DNA of 36,850 nucleotides from Mycobacterium innocens (GTDB lineage Bacteria > Actinomycetota > Actinomycetes > Mycobacteriales > Mycobacteriaceae), in contig NZ_UPHQ01000087.1 of NCBI RefSeq assembly GCF_900566055.1, forward strand, positions 1 through 36,850, written 5' to 3'. Every line of letters begins with the position of its first letter. Position 1 is the stretch's first letter. Under the pieces are notes generated by a model. The model was given only the letters and a program-made list of their open reading frames with translations, was not told the DNA's origin and did no database searches. Made by a program: the position numbers and the translations under genes. Positions 24,311 to 32,121 of the stretch are shown here, one piece after another.

Positions 24311-24739
24311 CTAATTGGTGGCTACCTGGATGTGCTTTTCAGGCTTGGTGGGCTCTGAAACCCGCACGGAGACAGTCAAGATGCCCTTGTCGTAAGTGGC
24401 CGTGATGTCGTCCTCGTCGGCACCCTCCGGTAGTGAGACGGTGCGAACGAACGAGCCGTAGGAGAACTCCGACCGGCCATCGAATTCCTTTTTCTCCGTG
24501 CGTTCGGCTTTGATGGTGAGCTGCCCGTTGCGGACCGTGATATCCACATCCTTGGCCGGGTCGATGCCAGGCATCTCGGCGCGCACTTGGTAGCGACCTT
24601 CGGTCATCTCATCTTCCAGGCGCATCAGCCGGGTATCGAACATCGGGCGAAGCCCGGCGAACGAGGGGAACGCCGTAAACAGATCCGAGAATTCGGGGAA
24701 CAACGAATGTTGTTCTCGCTTTACAGGAAGAGTGGTCAT
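24311..24739 (-). CDS. hspX: Alpha-crystallin small heat-shock protein HspX (16-kDa antigen)
   Basis: 142 residues, nearly the length of M. tuberculosis HspX (Rv2031c, 144), and very similar (SLFPEFSDLFTAFPSFAGLRP, FDTRLMRLEDEM, DVDITVRNGQLTIKAERTE, SYGSFVRTVSLPEGADEDDI, YDKGILTVSV). ATP-independent chaperone forming oligomers; abundant in hypoxic, non-growing cells. The alpha-crystallin domain covers about 40-135 with the conserved GILTV motif; the C-terminal KHIQVATN replaces the KHIQIRSTN of M. tuberculosis. ATG 24739 has AAGGAG at ideal spacing. A perfect-looking DosR box is 74 bp upstream. In M. tuberculosis hspX lies far from hrp1; here they are divergent neighbours. Confidence 0.97.
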   Translation of the reverse strand: MTTLPVKREQHSLFPEFSDLFTAFPSFAGLRPMFDTRLMRLEDEMTEGRYQVRAEMPGIDPAKDVDITVRNGQLTIKAERTEKKEFDGRSEFSYGSFVRTVSLPEGADEDDITATYDKGILTVSVRVSEPTKPEKHIQVATN

Positions 24740-24812
24740 TATCTTCTCCTTTGTGCCATAGTCCCGATACGGTGACGCAGTCCATCCGACCATGCGAGCC
24801 GGTGGCCCGGTA

Positions 24813-24826
24813 GGGCCCGAAGTCCC
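24813..24826. promoter_or_regulatory. DosR box of hspX
   Basis: On the minus strand this reads GGGACTTCGGGCCC followed by TA, a full match to the consensus framework, 74 bp from the hspX ATG. It is the best DosR site in the window. Confidence 0.8.
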
Positions 24827-24893
24827 CACTCGACGCGTCGACGGGCAACGAGATTTTCCCGTCGTCGCACGAGGCCATTGATCCGCGACCAGA

Positions 24894-24907
24894 AGGTCAA
24901 ACGACCC
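24894..24907. promoter_or_regulatory. Degenerate DosR-like box upstream of hrp1
   Basis: AGGTCAAACGACCC, followed by TA, matches about 10 of 14 positions and is 63 bp before the hrp1 ATG. It could act with the strong hspX box in the shared divergent region. Confidence 0.5.
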
Positions 24908-24970
24908 TAGTGTCCGCCGCGGCGTCGCCTTACGTTCGGTAGTAGGTGAATCGAACTAGAGGAGGATGCG

Positions 24971-25402
24971 ATGACCACCGCGCGCGACATCATGAACGCT
25001 GGCGTGACATGCATCGGTGAGCATGAGACGTTAAGTGCTGCTGCCCAACACATGCGTGAGCACGACATCGGCGCGCTGCCAATCTGTGGAGACGACGACC
25101 GGCTCCATGGAATGCTCACCGATCGCGACATCGTGATCAAAGGCATTGCGACGGGGCTGGATCCGAACACTACTACCGCTGGGCAGCTGGTGCACGATCA
25201 CATTTACTACGTCGACGTGAACGCAAGCATCTCGGAGATGCTCAACGTCATGGAAGAGCATCAGGTCCGCCGTCTTCCGGTCGTAGAAGAGCACCGCCTG
25301 GTGGGCATCGTCTCCGAAGCGGACATCGCCCGGCACCTCCCCGAGCACTCCATCGCGCAGTTCGTCAAGGCGATCTGCGCGCCGATGGCCATCACCAGCT
25401 AG
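24971..25402 (+). CDS. hrp1: Hypoxic response protein 1 (two CBS domains)
   Basis: 143 residues, same length as M. tuberculosis Rv2626c and almost identical in long stretches (MTTARDIMNAGVTC, MREHDIGALPICGDDDRLHG, MLTDRDIVIKG, IYYVDVNASISEMLNVMEEH, VRRLPVVEEHRLVGIV). Two tandem CBS domains (about 8-60 and 73-125) form one Bateman module; in M. tuberculosis the protein is a secreted, DosR-induced dimer with no bound ligand in the known structure. ATG 24971 has GAGGAGG just upstream. First gene of an operon with rip3 (48 bp) and a universal stress protein, the same order as Rv2626c-Rv2625c-Rv2624c. Confidence 0.97.
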   Translation: MTTARDIMNAGVTCIGEHETLSAAAQHMREHDIGALPICGDDDRLHGMLTDRDIVIKGIATGLDPNTTTAGQLVHDHIYYVDVNASISEMLNVMEEHQVRRLPVVEEHRLVGIVSEADIARHLPEHSIAQFVKAICAPMAITS

Positions 25403-25450
25403 CGACGTCGGCGGCCCGGGCCTGGTCCGCCAGTTTCGGAGGTTATCGAC

Positions 25451-26614
25451 GTGCACGACGAGATCCCGCTGGGACGGATCGCCGGGTTTTCGGTGAAGGT
25501 CCACTGGAGCGTGCTGGTCATTCTGTGGTTGTTCACCTGGAGTCTGGCCACCACATTGCCCGGTGCGGTCAAAGGTTATGCGCCCGTGGCCTATTGGCTC
25601 GCCGGCGCGGGTGGGGCGGCAGTCCTGCTGGCGTCGCTGCTGGCCCATGAACTCGCGCACGCCATCGTCGCTCGCCGCTGCGGGGTACCCGTCGAGAACG
25701 TGACCCTGTGGCTGTTCGGCGGGGTGACCACGCTGGGCGGTGAAGCCAGGACACCCAAGGCCGCGTTCCGGATCGCGTTCGCCGGCCCGGCCACCAGCCT
25801 GGCGCTGTCCGCGACATTCGGCTCGCTGGCCGTCGCGCTCGCCGTCATCCGGACCCCGCCGATCGTGGTCAGCGTCGCCTGGTGGCTGGCGGGGGTCAAT
25901 CTGCTGCTGGGCCTGTTCAATCTGCTGCCGGGCGCGCCGCTGGACGGCGGCCGGCTGGTCCGGGCCTATCTCTGGCGCCGTCACGGCGACATCGTGCGCG
26001 CCGGAATCGGGGCGGCGCGGGCCGGACGCGTGGTCGCGCTCGTCTTGATCGCGTTGGGACTGGCCGAGTTTGTGGCCGGCGGCCTGGTCGGCGGCGTCTG
26101 GTTGGCCTTCATCGGCTGGTTCATCTTCGCTGCCGCTCGGGAGGAGGAAACCCGGATTTCGACCCGGCAGCTCTTCGCCGGCGTCACGGTCGCGGACGCG
26201 ATGACCCCCCAGCCGCATACCGCCCCCGGATGGATCACCGTCGAGGAATTCATCCAGCGTTATGTGCTCGGCGACCGCCACTCGGCCTACCCGGTTGCCG
26301 AGCAGGACGGATCGATCATGGGTTTGGTCACGCTGAGGCAGCTGCGCGAGCTGCCACCCGCCCGACGCGGCACCACCAGTGTGCGTGACATTGCGGTACC
26401 ACTGCAGGAGGTGCCGACCGCGGCACCCCGGGCGCCGCTGAGCGCGCTGCTCGAGCAGATGGCGCCGGCCGGCCCCCGTAGCCGTGCCCTCGTCGTCGAC
26501 GCCGGCGCGGTGGTCGGCATCGTCACGGCCAGCGACATCGCGCGGCTTGTCGACGTCTACCGGCTCGCCCAGCCCCAGCCGGCGCCGGCCACCCCCCAGT
26601 GGGACCAGAAGTGA
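25451..26614 (+). CDS. rip3: Site-2 zinc metalloprotease with CBS domains (Rip3, Rv2625c homologue)
   Basis: 387 residues from GTG 25451 (GGAGG upstream). Intramembrane protease: HELAHA (about H66-H70) and [12 protein letters not shown] (about 156-167) provide the zinc ligands, set in four to six hydrophobic segments ([73 protein letters not shown]). The cytosolic C-terminus carries a CBS pair ([53 protein letters not shown]). Site-2 proteases of this class cut anti-sigma factors or other membrane proteins; the substrate here is unknown. Operon position matches M. tuberculosis Rv2625c, a DosR-regulon gene. Confidence 0.93.
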   Translation: MHDEIPLGRIAGFSVKVHWSVLVILWLFTWSLATTLPGAVKGYAPVAYWLAGAGGAAVLLASLLAHELAHAIVARRCGVPVENVTLWLFGGVTTLGGEARTPKAAFRIAFAGPATSLALSATFGSLAVALAVIRTPPIVVSVAWWLAGVNLLLGLFNLLPGAPLDGGRLVRAYLWRRHGDIVRAGIGAARAGRVVALVLIALGLAEFVAGGLVGGVWLAFIGWFIFAAAREEETRISTRQLFAGVTVADAMTPQPHTAPGWITVEEFIQRYVLGDRHSAYPVAEQDGSIMGLVTLRQLRELPPARRGTTSVRDIAVPLQEVPTAAPRAPLSALLEQMAPAGPRSRALVVDAGAVVGIVTASDIARLVDVYRLAQPQPAPATPQWDQK

Positions 26615-26678
26615 CGAGAAGTAGTGCCGCGCAGGATTATTCGACAAGGCGCCGGGATAAAGACAGAGGAGAGCGGAC

Positions 26679-27473
26679 ATGAAACCGGTCGTTGTCGGGG
26701 TCGATGGTTCGCCCGCGGCGATCACGGCCGCACTATGGGGTGCCGACGAGGCCCTCAGCGCAGCCGTACCGCTACGCCTGATCTCGGTCATCAAGACCAC
26801 TCATCCCTCCCCGGAAGACTACGAACGTGACCTGCGGCATGCCGAAACGTCGTTGCGGGCAGCGCAAGTCGCGGTAGCGGCCACCGGGAAACAGGTCAAG
26901 GTAGAGACCGACACCCCGCGCGGGCCGGCCGGCGCGGTTCTCGTCGAGGCCTCCCGCGATGCCGAACTGGTCTGTGTCGGATCCACCGGGATGCGGCGCT
27001 ACGCTCGCTCGATTCTGGGTTCGACGGCAACCGAGCTCGCCGAAAAAGCGCACTGCCCGGTCGCGGTGATCCGCTCGGATGCGGATCAGCCGCCGTCGGG
27101 TATCAACTGGATTGTGGTGCGCATGACCGACGCGCCCGACAACGACGCAGTCGTCGAGCATGCGGCCCGGGAAGCGATGCTGCGGCAAGCGCCCATACTC
27201 GCGCTTGGTGGGCGGCCGGAGGAACTCACCGAAACCCCGGACGGCGACTTCGAACGCCGGGTGCACGATTGGCACCAGCGCCATCCCGACGTGCGGGTCT
27301 ACCCGGTCACCACCAAAGCGGGCATCGCTCGCTTCCTGGCCGAGCACCGCGAGCGGGTACTGCTCGCCGTGATCGGAGCGGCCGAGGCTGATCAGCTGGC
27401 GCGGCTGGTTGGCCCGTCGGGACATCCCGTTTTCCGGCACCCGGAATGCTCGGTGCTGGTGGTCCGCGACTGA
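26679..27473 (+). CDS. Universal stress protein, Rv2624c homologue
   Basis: 264 residues, close to Rv2624c (272 with a longer N-terminus). First USP domain (1-135): VVVGVDGSPAAITAALWGADEA and VGSTGMRRYARSILGSTATELAEKAHCPVAVIR, which contains the G-X2-G-X9-G-S/T ATP-binding pattern. The second half (INWIVVRMTDAPDNDAVVEHA, RQAPILALGGRPEEL, VGPSGHPVFRHPECSVLVVRD) is a degenerate USP domain specific to this group. ATG 26679 follows AGAGGAGAG. Third gene of the hrp1 operon. It is convergent with the Rv2623 homologue as in M. tuberculosis, but the two are separated by a PPE remnant. Confidence 0.95.
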   Translation: MKPVVVGVDGSPAAITAALWGADEALSAAVPLRLISVIKTTHPSPEDYERDLRHAETSLRAAQVAVAATGKQVKVETDTPRGPAGAVLVEASRDAELVCVGSTGMRRYARSILGSTATELAEKAHCPVAVIRSDADQPPSGINWIVVRMTDAPDNDAVVEHAAREAMLRQAPILALGGRPEELTETPDGDFERRVHDWHQRHPDVRVYPVTTKAGIARFLAEHRERVLLAVIGAAEADQLARLVGPSGHPVFRHPECSVLVVRD

Positions 27474-27492
27474 GCCCGCGGCCGATCTGGCC

Positions 27493-27530
27493 GCCCCGCG
27501 CACGTCCCGCTGCGCGGGAGTCCGCGGGGC
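27493..27530 (+). terminator. GC-rich hairpin after the hrp1 operon
   Basis: GCCCCGCG (27493-27500) pairs with CGCGGGGC (27523-27530), and CCCGC/GCGGG nests inside as a second stem. It starts 20 bp after the USP stop. No U-tract. Confidence 0.6.
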
Positions 27531-27537
27531 AGGGGAA

Positions 27538-28170
27538 TTACGGCGTGCTGTTGTGGGTGAGGATGCCGGAGAGTTGGCTGCCGATGTTCCCGACGCCGGA
27601 GAGGAATGCCTGCGTCATCAGGTCCAAGACGCTGGTGTTGTAGAAGCCGGACAGCGAGTTGCCCAGGTTCGCCCAACCCGATTCCAGGGTGCCGAAGTTT
27701 TTTTTGCAGGCCCGAAAGCCCCGCGCCGCCGCCGTTGAACCAACCCGAATTCTGGGTGAAGGCGTTTCCGATGTCCGATACGGCCCCGATGCGCCGCCGC
27801 CGCCGGAGTTGAAGAAGCCCGATGAGGGTGCGCTGGTGGTGTTGAAGAACCCCGAGCTTTGCTGCCAACTGAAGCCGTTGGTGAAGGGGCCTATCCTGCC
27901 GGAACCGGAGATGTCGACGGGTAGCGAGATGACCGTGTCGATCTGGGTTTCGGGCATGAGCACGTCAGAACCGACCGTGATGGGACCGACGTGTTGGGTG
28001 CTTACCGGAATTGTGATCGAGATGGGCAGTACACACCCGACGAAGGGGATGTAGAGCAGGCAGATCGTGTATTCCAGCTTGATGTGTATCGGGAATTCGG
28101 CGATGGTGAACATGTCCTGGGTAATGGCGCTGATTGAGGCTTTCTCATCCCGCCGGCGTGAATTGACCAA
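27538..28170 (-). pseudogene. PPE-MPTR family C-terminal remnant with two compensating frameshifts
   Basis: A 210-codon open frame with PPE-MPTR C-terminal features: IPISITIPVSTQHVGPITVGSDVLMP, SGFFNTTSAPSSGFFNSG, then WANLGNSLSGFYNTS and GVGNIGSQLSGIL. The N-terminal PPE domain is missing; upstream of 28170 the Rv2623 homologue begins. Between about 27700 and 27790 the frame has the wrong character, while another frame gives IGNAFTQNSGWFNGGGAGLSG, the expected repeat. So one shift occurred near 27790 (a run of GCC repeats) and a second at an eight-base A/T run (27698-27705) restored the frame. No start motif fits and the protein lacks its export domain, so it is probably non-functional. It lies between two USP genes that are neighbours in M. 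tuberculosis. Confidence 0.78.
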
Positions 28171-28176
28171 CCGAAT

Positions 28177-29070
28177 CTAATCCGGTGATTCGCGTGCCAC
28201 GATCACCGGTACCTGTGCCAGCTGCGCGACCGCTTCACCGACGGAGCCCACCGACATTCCGGCGAACCCGCCGCGGCCCCGGCTGCCGACCACCACCAGC
28301 TGGGCTTGTCCGGACTTGTCGACGAGCTGGCGCGCCGGCTGATCCTGCACGACGATACGGGTTACCACCACATCCGGGTACTGCTCCTGCCAACCCGCCA
28401 AGCGCTCGGCCAGCACTTGTTCGGCCATCGATTGTGTTGCCGGCCAATCGATTCCGGGCCAATCCGAGACATCGATGTCGCTCCATGCATGCAGGCCCAC
28501 CAACCCCACACGCCGGCGTGCGGCCTCGTCGAATGCGAACGCGGTAGCCAGTTCGGAGGCCGACGAGCCGTCGATGCCCACCAGCACCGGCGCTTGACCG
28601 CGGTGTGCCGCCGACGGGTCGTCGTCGTGGACGATCACGACCGGACAGTGCGCGTAGCGCAACACGGCGGAGCTGACCGAGCCGAGCAGCCGGCCGGGCC
28701 ATCGTCGGCTGCCCAGACCACCCGTGACCACCATTTCCGCGTCTTTGGACAGGTCGACCAACGCGGGAACGGCAGCCGACCCCAGGATTTCGGTGTGGAC
28801 GCCGGCGGGACCTCCACCCTGAGTGGCTTCGTCGACGACTTTGAGCGCCTCGTCGACCAGTCGGCGTCCACGATCCTGTTGCCATCGCGCCAGACCCGCC
28901 GGCATCGGCATCTTCAGCCGGGTCGACACTTCGGGTGACACGGCGTGCACCAGTGTCAGTGGAATATTTCGCAGCTCGGCATCGTGGGCCGCCCATTGCA
29001 CCGCCAGCCGGGCGGACGGTGACTCGTCGATGCCGACGACAATTCCCAGAGGTGCGTTGCGCGATGACAT
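28177..29070 (-). CDS. Universal stress protein, Rv2623 homologue (tandem USP, ATP-binding)
   Basis: 297 residues, same length as M. tuberculosis Rv2623 and highly similar. Two USP domains (about 7-145 and 155-295): [61 protein letters not shown], then [42 protein letters not shown], and [35 protein letters not shown]. Both keep the G-X2-G-X9-G-S ATP pocket. Rv2623 binds ATP, restrains growth and is linked to latency. ATG 29070 follows AGGACGAG. I found no clear DosR box in the 110 bp upstream, unlike in M. tuberculosis, so its promoter may lie elsewhere or have diverged. Confidence 0.95.
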   Translation of the reverse strand: MSSRNAPLGIVVGIDESPSARLAVQWAAHDAELRNIPLTLVHAVSPEVSTRLKMPMPAGLARWQQDRGRRLVDEALKVVDEATQGGGPAGVHTEILGSAAVPALVDLSKDAEMVVTGGLGSRRWPGRLLGSVSSAVLRYAHCPVVIVHDDDPSAAHRGQAPVLVGIDGSSASELATAFAFDEAARRRVGLVGLHAWSDIDVSDWPGIDWPATQSMAEQVLAERLAGWQEQYPDVVVTRIVVQDQPARQLVDKSGQAQLVVVGSRGRGGFAGMSVGSVGEAVAQLAQVPVIVARESPD

Positions 29071-29181
29071 GACTCGTCCTTCGTGTGCCGGTTCGCCGCT
29101 ATGGACGCTATCTACGGCGGCCCGGCCGGGTCAGAGCCGTTTGTCACCAGCACGAAGGCATAAGTCCCGCGATCGGCGGGA

Positions 29182-30015
29182 TCAGATACCCGATACCGCC
29201 GGTTTGGAGGCGACGATGGCCACCGCGGCCAACCGCTCTCGATGCTTGCGGAATGTGTTGCGCATCAACAGCACTCGCTTGCGCGCGGCCGGCTGGGTGA
29301 GCACGTTCTTGGCAAAGCGCAGCGCGCCGAACAGGCCTTCGTCGGCGATCAGCCGGCGCGGCTGCAACAGTGCCATCGGGGCGGTTGCGACGTGCTCCAC
29401 AACCAGGCCGTGTCCGGCCAGCAGCTGGGACCATTCCGCAATGGTGAGCGGACGCGCGTTGACCTTGATCGCCCGTGCCAGCGACTGCCGGACCTCGGTG
29501 CTGACGTCGTCGGGCACGTCGTCGGGCGTCAGGGCAAGCTCGTGAATGGCGTAGCGGCCCCGCGGGCGCAGCACCCGCACCGCCTCGGCGACGATCGCGT
29601 GCTTGGCCGCATCCCCCTGCATGGTCAACATCGCCTCGCCGATCACCACATCGACGCTGGCGTCGGGTAATCCGGTATCGGAGGCGTCGGTGACCCGCAC
29701 GTCGCCCCGGTTTCCGTGATCTTGTAGCACCCCGCGAACCAGGTTGGCGGCATCGGGGTCGCCTTCGGCGCCGACGTACGACCGCGGGTGCCGGACCAGT
29801 ATTTCGGCGGCGGTACGGCCCAGGCCCGGAGCCAGCTCGAGCACGTCGGCGTCGCTGACGTCGGCGCGGGCCAGCAGGGTGCGGGTCAGCTCCACGCCAC
29901 CGGGCCGTAGCACCCGTTTGCCCAGCCGGGCCAGCAGCCAGTGCCCCTGCAGATGATCCTCGTCGCGATTCGACTGGGGCAGTGGCCGCTCGCATCCGTC
30001 TGGTTCGTCCGCCAT
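29182..30015 (-). CDS. SAM-dependent methyltransferase-like protein, Rv2003c homologue
   Basis: 277 residues from ATG 30015 (AGGGCAG upstream). Class I methyltransferase fold: VLELAPGLGRTAAEIL is motif I (about 57-72), VGAEGDPDAANLV the acidic loop of motif II, DASVDVVIGEAMLTM motif IV, VLRPRGRYAIHELAL motif VI. The C-terminal part (LLAGHGLVVEHVATAPMALLQPRRLIADEG) resembles M. tuberculosis Rv2003c, a DosR-regulon protein. The ATG overlaps the TGA of the cupin gene by one base (TGATG), so translation is coupled. Substrate unknown; it is the last gene of a minus-strand DUF2249-cupin-methyltransferase operon. Confidence 0.88.
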   Translation of the reverse strand: MADEPDGCERPLPQSNRDEDHLQGHWLLARLGKRVLRPGGVELTRTLLARADVSDADVLELAPGLGRTAAEILVRHPRSYVGAEGDPDAANLVRGVLQDHGNRGDVRVTDASDTGLPDASVDVVIGEAMLTMQGDAAKHAIVAEAVRVLRPRGRYAIHELALTPDDVPDDVSTEVRQSLARAIKVNARPLTIAEWSQLLAGHGLVVEHVATAPMALLQPRRLIADEGLFGALRFAKNVLTQPAARKRVLLMRNTFRKHRERLAAVAIVASKPAVSGI

Positions 30016-30305
30016 CAGCTGCCCTGGGGCACAGCGGGTTCCAAGGCCAGCGCCTGGCGCCGCTGATGCACGGTGAGATATTGCAAGCCCTCTGGGCCGG
30101 CAGTGAACTGCCGGCGCGAGCGTCGTGGCAGCCACAGCAGCGCGCCCGGATGCAGGTTGATGATGCCCTCCTCGGTGCTCAGCTGGCCGCTGCCAGACAA
30201 GACATGGACCAAGACGTCGAGATCGGGTCCAGTATGCATGCCGATTCCGCCGTCGGGCGGCAGCGCGACGAGGTTGGAGTCCAGATCACGCTCCCGGCCT
30301 TCCAA
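30015..30305 (-). CDS. Small cupin protein
   Basis: 96 residues. One cupin barrel: IGMHTGPDLDVLVHVLSGSGQLSTEEG (motif 1 region, with His and Asp as possible metal ligands), LHPGALLWLPRRSRRQFTAGPEGL (motif 2). Start is TTG 30305, two bases after the DUF2249 stop, with GGAG ten bases upstream; no ATG or GTG lies in frame near there. Small cupins of this type bind a metal and act in oxygen or NO chemistry or in small-molecule binding; function unknown. Overlaps the methyltransferase start by one base. A second small cupin gene (32122-32466) is in the divergent operon, and the two share the pattern of an acidic/His-rich motif followed by LPR or IPR. Confidence 0.8.
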   Translation of the reverse strand: MEGRERDLDSNLVALPPDGGIGMHTGPDLDVLVHVLSGSGQLSTEEGIINLHPGALLWLPRRSRRQFTAGPEGLQYLTVHQRRQALALEPAVPQGS

Positions 30306-30306
30306 T

Positions 30307-30618
30307 TTATGCTGCTCCGGTCACGTCGGTCTGGTCGGCACAGTCGTCGGTGTCGTTGGTGTCGGCCAGGATCCGGGGCAGTGGCGTGGCGGTCAGCTTG
30401 CTGATCCGGATGCGCCACACTTCGGGACCTTCTTCGAGGTATTCCCAGCCGTAGCTGCCGGGGTGTTCGGTGTCGAACTCGGCGCGCAGATGCTTGGGGT
30501 CGTGGTTGTTGACCAGAACGAACGACCCGCCGGTGGGCAGTGCTGCGTAGCTGGCGAAAATTATCGGATGCTTGTCCGGTTTACGTAGTTGTCTAACGTC
30601 AAGTTCGTTGTCGGCCAT
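30307..30618 (-). CDS. DUF2249-domain protein
   Basis: 103 residues from ATG 30618 with GGGAG upstream. Conserved DUF2249 core: ELDVRQLRKPDKHPIIFASYAALPTGGSFVLVNNHDPKHLRAEFDTEHPGSYGWEY is its typical signature (LPTGGSFVLVNNHDP, then the YGWEYLEEGPEVWRIRI strand). The domain is TusA-like and is often found with hemerythrins, NO-related and nitrogen-oxide genes; its role is not established. The last 30 residues are acidic (ADTNDTDDCADQTD) and variable. First gene of the minus-strand operon; divergent from fdxA across a 54-bp region containing an operator-like palindrome. Confidence 0.85.
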   Translation of the reverse strand: MADNELDVRQLRKPDKHPIIFASYAALPTGGSFVLVNNHDPKHLRAEFDTEHPGSYGWEYLEEGPEVWRIRISKLTATPLPRILADTNDTDDCADQTDVTGAA

Positions 30619-30637
30619 AGGCTCTCCCCTTATCGAT

Positions 30638-30665
30638 AGTTTTTACAACTAGAATTGTGTAAACT
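30638..30665. promoter_or_regulatory. Imperfect 28-bp AT-rich palindrome between DUF2249 and fdxA
   Basis: AGTTTTTACAA and TTGTGTAAACT are inverted copies (9 of 11 positions) around CTAGAA. In a GC-rich genome this AT-rich symmetric site, 8 bp before the fdxA ATG and 20 bp from the DUF2249 ATG, looks like the operator of a dimeric regulator for both operons. The regulator encoded at 31022-31687 is the obvious candidate. Confidence 0.6.
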
Positions 30666-30672
30666 CTAGCCC

Positions 30673-31029
30673 ATGACCTACGTGATCGGAAAGCCATGCA
30701 TCGACGTGATGGACCGTGCCTGTGTGGAGGAATGCCCGGTCGATTGCATCTACGAGGGGGGCCGGGCGCTCTACATCCACCCGGACGAATGTGTGGACTG
30801 CGGCGCATGTGAGCCCGTGTGCCCGGTGGAGGCCATTTACTACGAGGACGACCTGCCGGCCGAGCTGGAACCCTACCGGGCCGACAATGCGGCGTTCTTC
30901 ACCGAAACCCTGCCTGGCCGGGACGAACCGCTGGGTTCGCCGGGCGGGGCTGCCAAGATTGGGCCGCTAGGGGTTGATACTCCCCTGGTGGCCGCGGAGC
31001 CCAGAGCCGACGATTCCGGAGGTGAGTGA
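30673..31029 (+). CDS. fdxA: Ferredoxin FdxA (3Fe-4S/4Fe-4S type)
   Basis: 118 residues, similar to M. tuberculosis FdxA (Rv2007c, 114): MTYVIGKPCIDVMDRACVEECPVDCIYEGG, IHPDECVDCGACEPVCPVEAIYYE, DNAAFFTETLPGRDEPLGSPGGAA, GVDTPLVAA. Cysteines follow the seven-iron ferredoxin pattern: C9, C17, C21 with C-P at C51 region, and the CVDCGACEPVCP loop for the 4Fe-4S cluster. Electron carrier in the cytosol. There is no clear ribosome site before ATG 30673, so it may be read from a leaderless or near-leaderless message. It overlaps the regulator gene by 8 bp. In M. tuberculosis fdxA is a DosR gene; here I see no DosR box but a different palindrome upstream. Confidence 0.93.
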   Translation: MTYVIGKPCIDVMDRACVEECPVDCIYEGGRALYIHPDECVDCGACEPVCPVEAIYYEDDLPAELEPYRADNAAFFTETLPGRDEPLGSPGGAAKIGPLGVDTPLVAAEPRADDSGGE

Positions 31030-31687
31030 TATCGGCAGATCAGTCCAGGAGCCGACGGGACGCCGTCGCGCGGTGCTGCGGGTATTGCGGGTATCACGCG
31101 TCCCGCTGAGCATCGTCGCCATTGCCGACGCGCTGGAAGTACATCCCAACACCGTCCGATTCCACCTCGACGCCCTGGTCGCCGACGCCCAGGTGCAGCG
31201 CGTCGAGTCCGGCCCGCGCGGTCCGGGACGGCCGCCGCAGATGTTCTCCGCGGTCCGGCAGATGGATCGCGGCGGTATCCGGCATTACCGGCTCCTCGCC
31301 GAGATCCTGTCCAACGGGCTTGCCGCCGAGCCTGATTCACGTACCAAGGCGCTCGCGGCCGGACGCGCCTGGGGGCAGCGGCTGCAGGCGCCGCCGACGG
31401 GCAGCAGCGCCGAGAAGTCGATCGACCACCTGGTCGGGGTGCTTGACCAGCTGGGGTTCGCCCCGGAACGTCGGGTATCCGACGGGCAGCAACAGCTGGG
31501 CCTGCGCCACTGCCCGTTTCTGGAAGTCGCCGAAAGCCGATCCGCCATCGTCTGTCCGGTCCACCTCGGGCTCATGCAAGGAGCTCTGGAATCATGGGCG
31601 GCGCCAGTCGGCGTCGAGCGGCTCGACGCGTTCGCCGAGCCGGACCTGTGTCTGGCCCACCTCTCGCTGAAAGGAGCGGCTAGTTGA
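31022..31687 (+). CDS. Winged-helix regulator with three C-terminal cysteines (SufR/ArsR-like)
   Basis: 221 residues from GTG 31022, which overlaps the fdxA stop by 8 bp; a TTG at 30974 is an alternative. The N-terminal winged helix (LSIVAIADALEVHPNTVRFHLDALVADAQVQRVESGPRGPGRPP, about 27-72) is the DNA reader. The C-terminal part carries C164 (RHCPFLEVAE), C178 (VCPVHLGLMQGAL) and C210 (LCLAHLS), spaced like the Fe-S-cluster ligands of SufR-type regulators. It most likely binds the palindrome 350 bp upstream and senses a cluster, redox state or NO. It also begins a plus-strand operon: membrane protein (overlap of 4 bp), cupin, nitronate monooxygenase. A truncated paralogue is at 33366-33790. 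Function inferred from motif and context only. Confidence 0.8.
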   Translation: MSDIGRSVQEPTGRRRAVLRVLRVSRVPLSIVAIADALEVHPNTVRFHLDALVADAQVQRVESGPRGPGRPPQMFSAVRQMDRGGIRHYRLLAEILSNGLAAEPDSRTKALAAGRAWGQRLQAPPTGSSAEKSIDHLVGVLDQLGFAPERRVSDGQQQLGLRHCPFLEVAESRSAIVCPVHLGLMQGALESWAAPVGVERLDAFAEPDLCLAHLSLKGAAS

Positions 31688-32109
31688 GCACCGGCCCGGC
31701 GATCGAGGTTGCCATCACCTTCGTGTGGCTCGGCATGGTGCTGGCCATCTCGTTTCTGGAAGCCCCGCTGAAGTTCCGGGCGCCGAATGTCACGCTGCAG
31801 ATCGGGCTCGGCATCGGCCGCCTGGTCTTTCGCGCGCTCAACACCGTCGAGGTCGGATTCGCGCTCGTCCTGCTGGCACTGGTGGTGGCCGGCCCGACGC
31901 CGGTGGGCATCAGTGTCGCCCTCGGAGTCGCGCTGGCCGCGCTGGCCCTGCAACTGATCACGGTCCGTCCGCTCCTGACCCGCCGTTCCGACCGGGTGCT
32001 GGCCGGGCAGGAGGGGCCTCGCTCCCGGGCCCACTACGTATACGTCGGTTTTGAGGTGGTCAAGGTGGTCGCCCTGGTGGTGGCGGGGATACTGCTACTG
32101 AACGGCTGA
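31684..32109 (+). CDS. Four-segment integral membrane protein
   Basis: 141 residues from TTG 31684, overlapping the regulator stop (TTGA). Hydrophobic segments at about 7-25 (IEVAITFVWLGMVLAISFL), 50-72 (LNTVEVGFALVLLALVVAG), 75-95 (VGISVALGVALAALALQLI) and 120-140 (VGFEVVKVVALVVAGILLL). Small polar loops include APLKFRAPN and RPLLTRRSDRVLAG. No known motif; it recalls DUF4149-like or small haem/redox membrane proteins, without firm evidence. Translation coupled to the regulator, so it is a stable part of the fdxA operon. Confidence 0.78.
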   Translation: MSTGPAIEVAITFVWLGMVLAISFLEAPLKFRAPNVTLQIGLGIGRLVFRALNTVEVGFALVLLALVVAGPTPVGISVALGVALAALALQLITVRPLLTRRSDRVLAGQEGPRSRAHYVYVGFEVVKVVALVVAGILLLNG

Positions 32110-32121
32110 AAGGACTCATCG

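Noticed and set aside
25031..26800. Long minus-strand open frame opposite hrp1, rip3 and the USP gene
   Set aside because: Covers three genes with strong homologues on the plus strand; its own translation has no recognisable domain.
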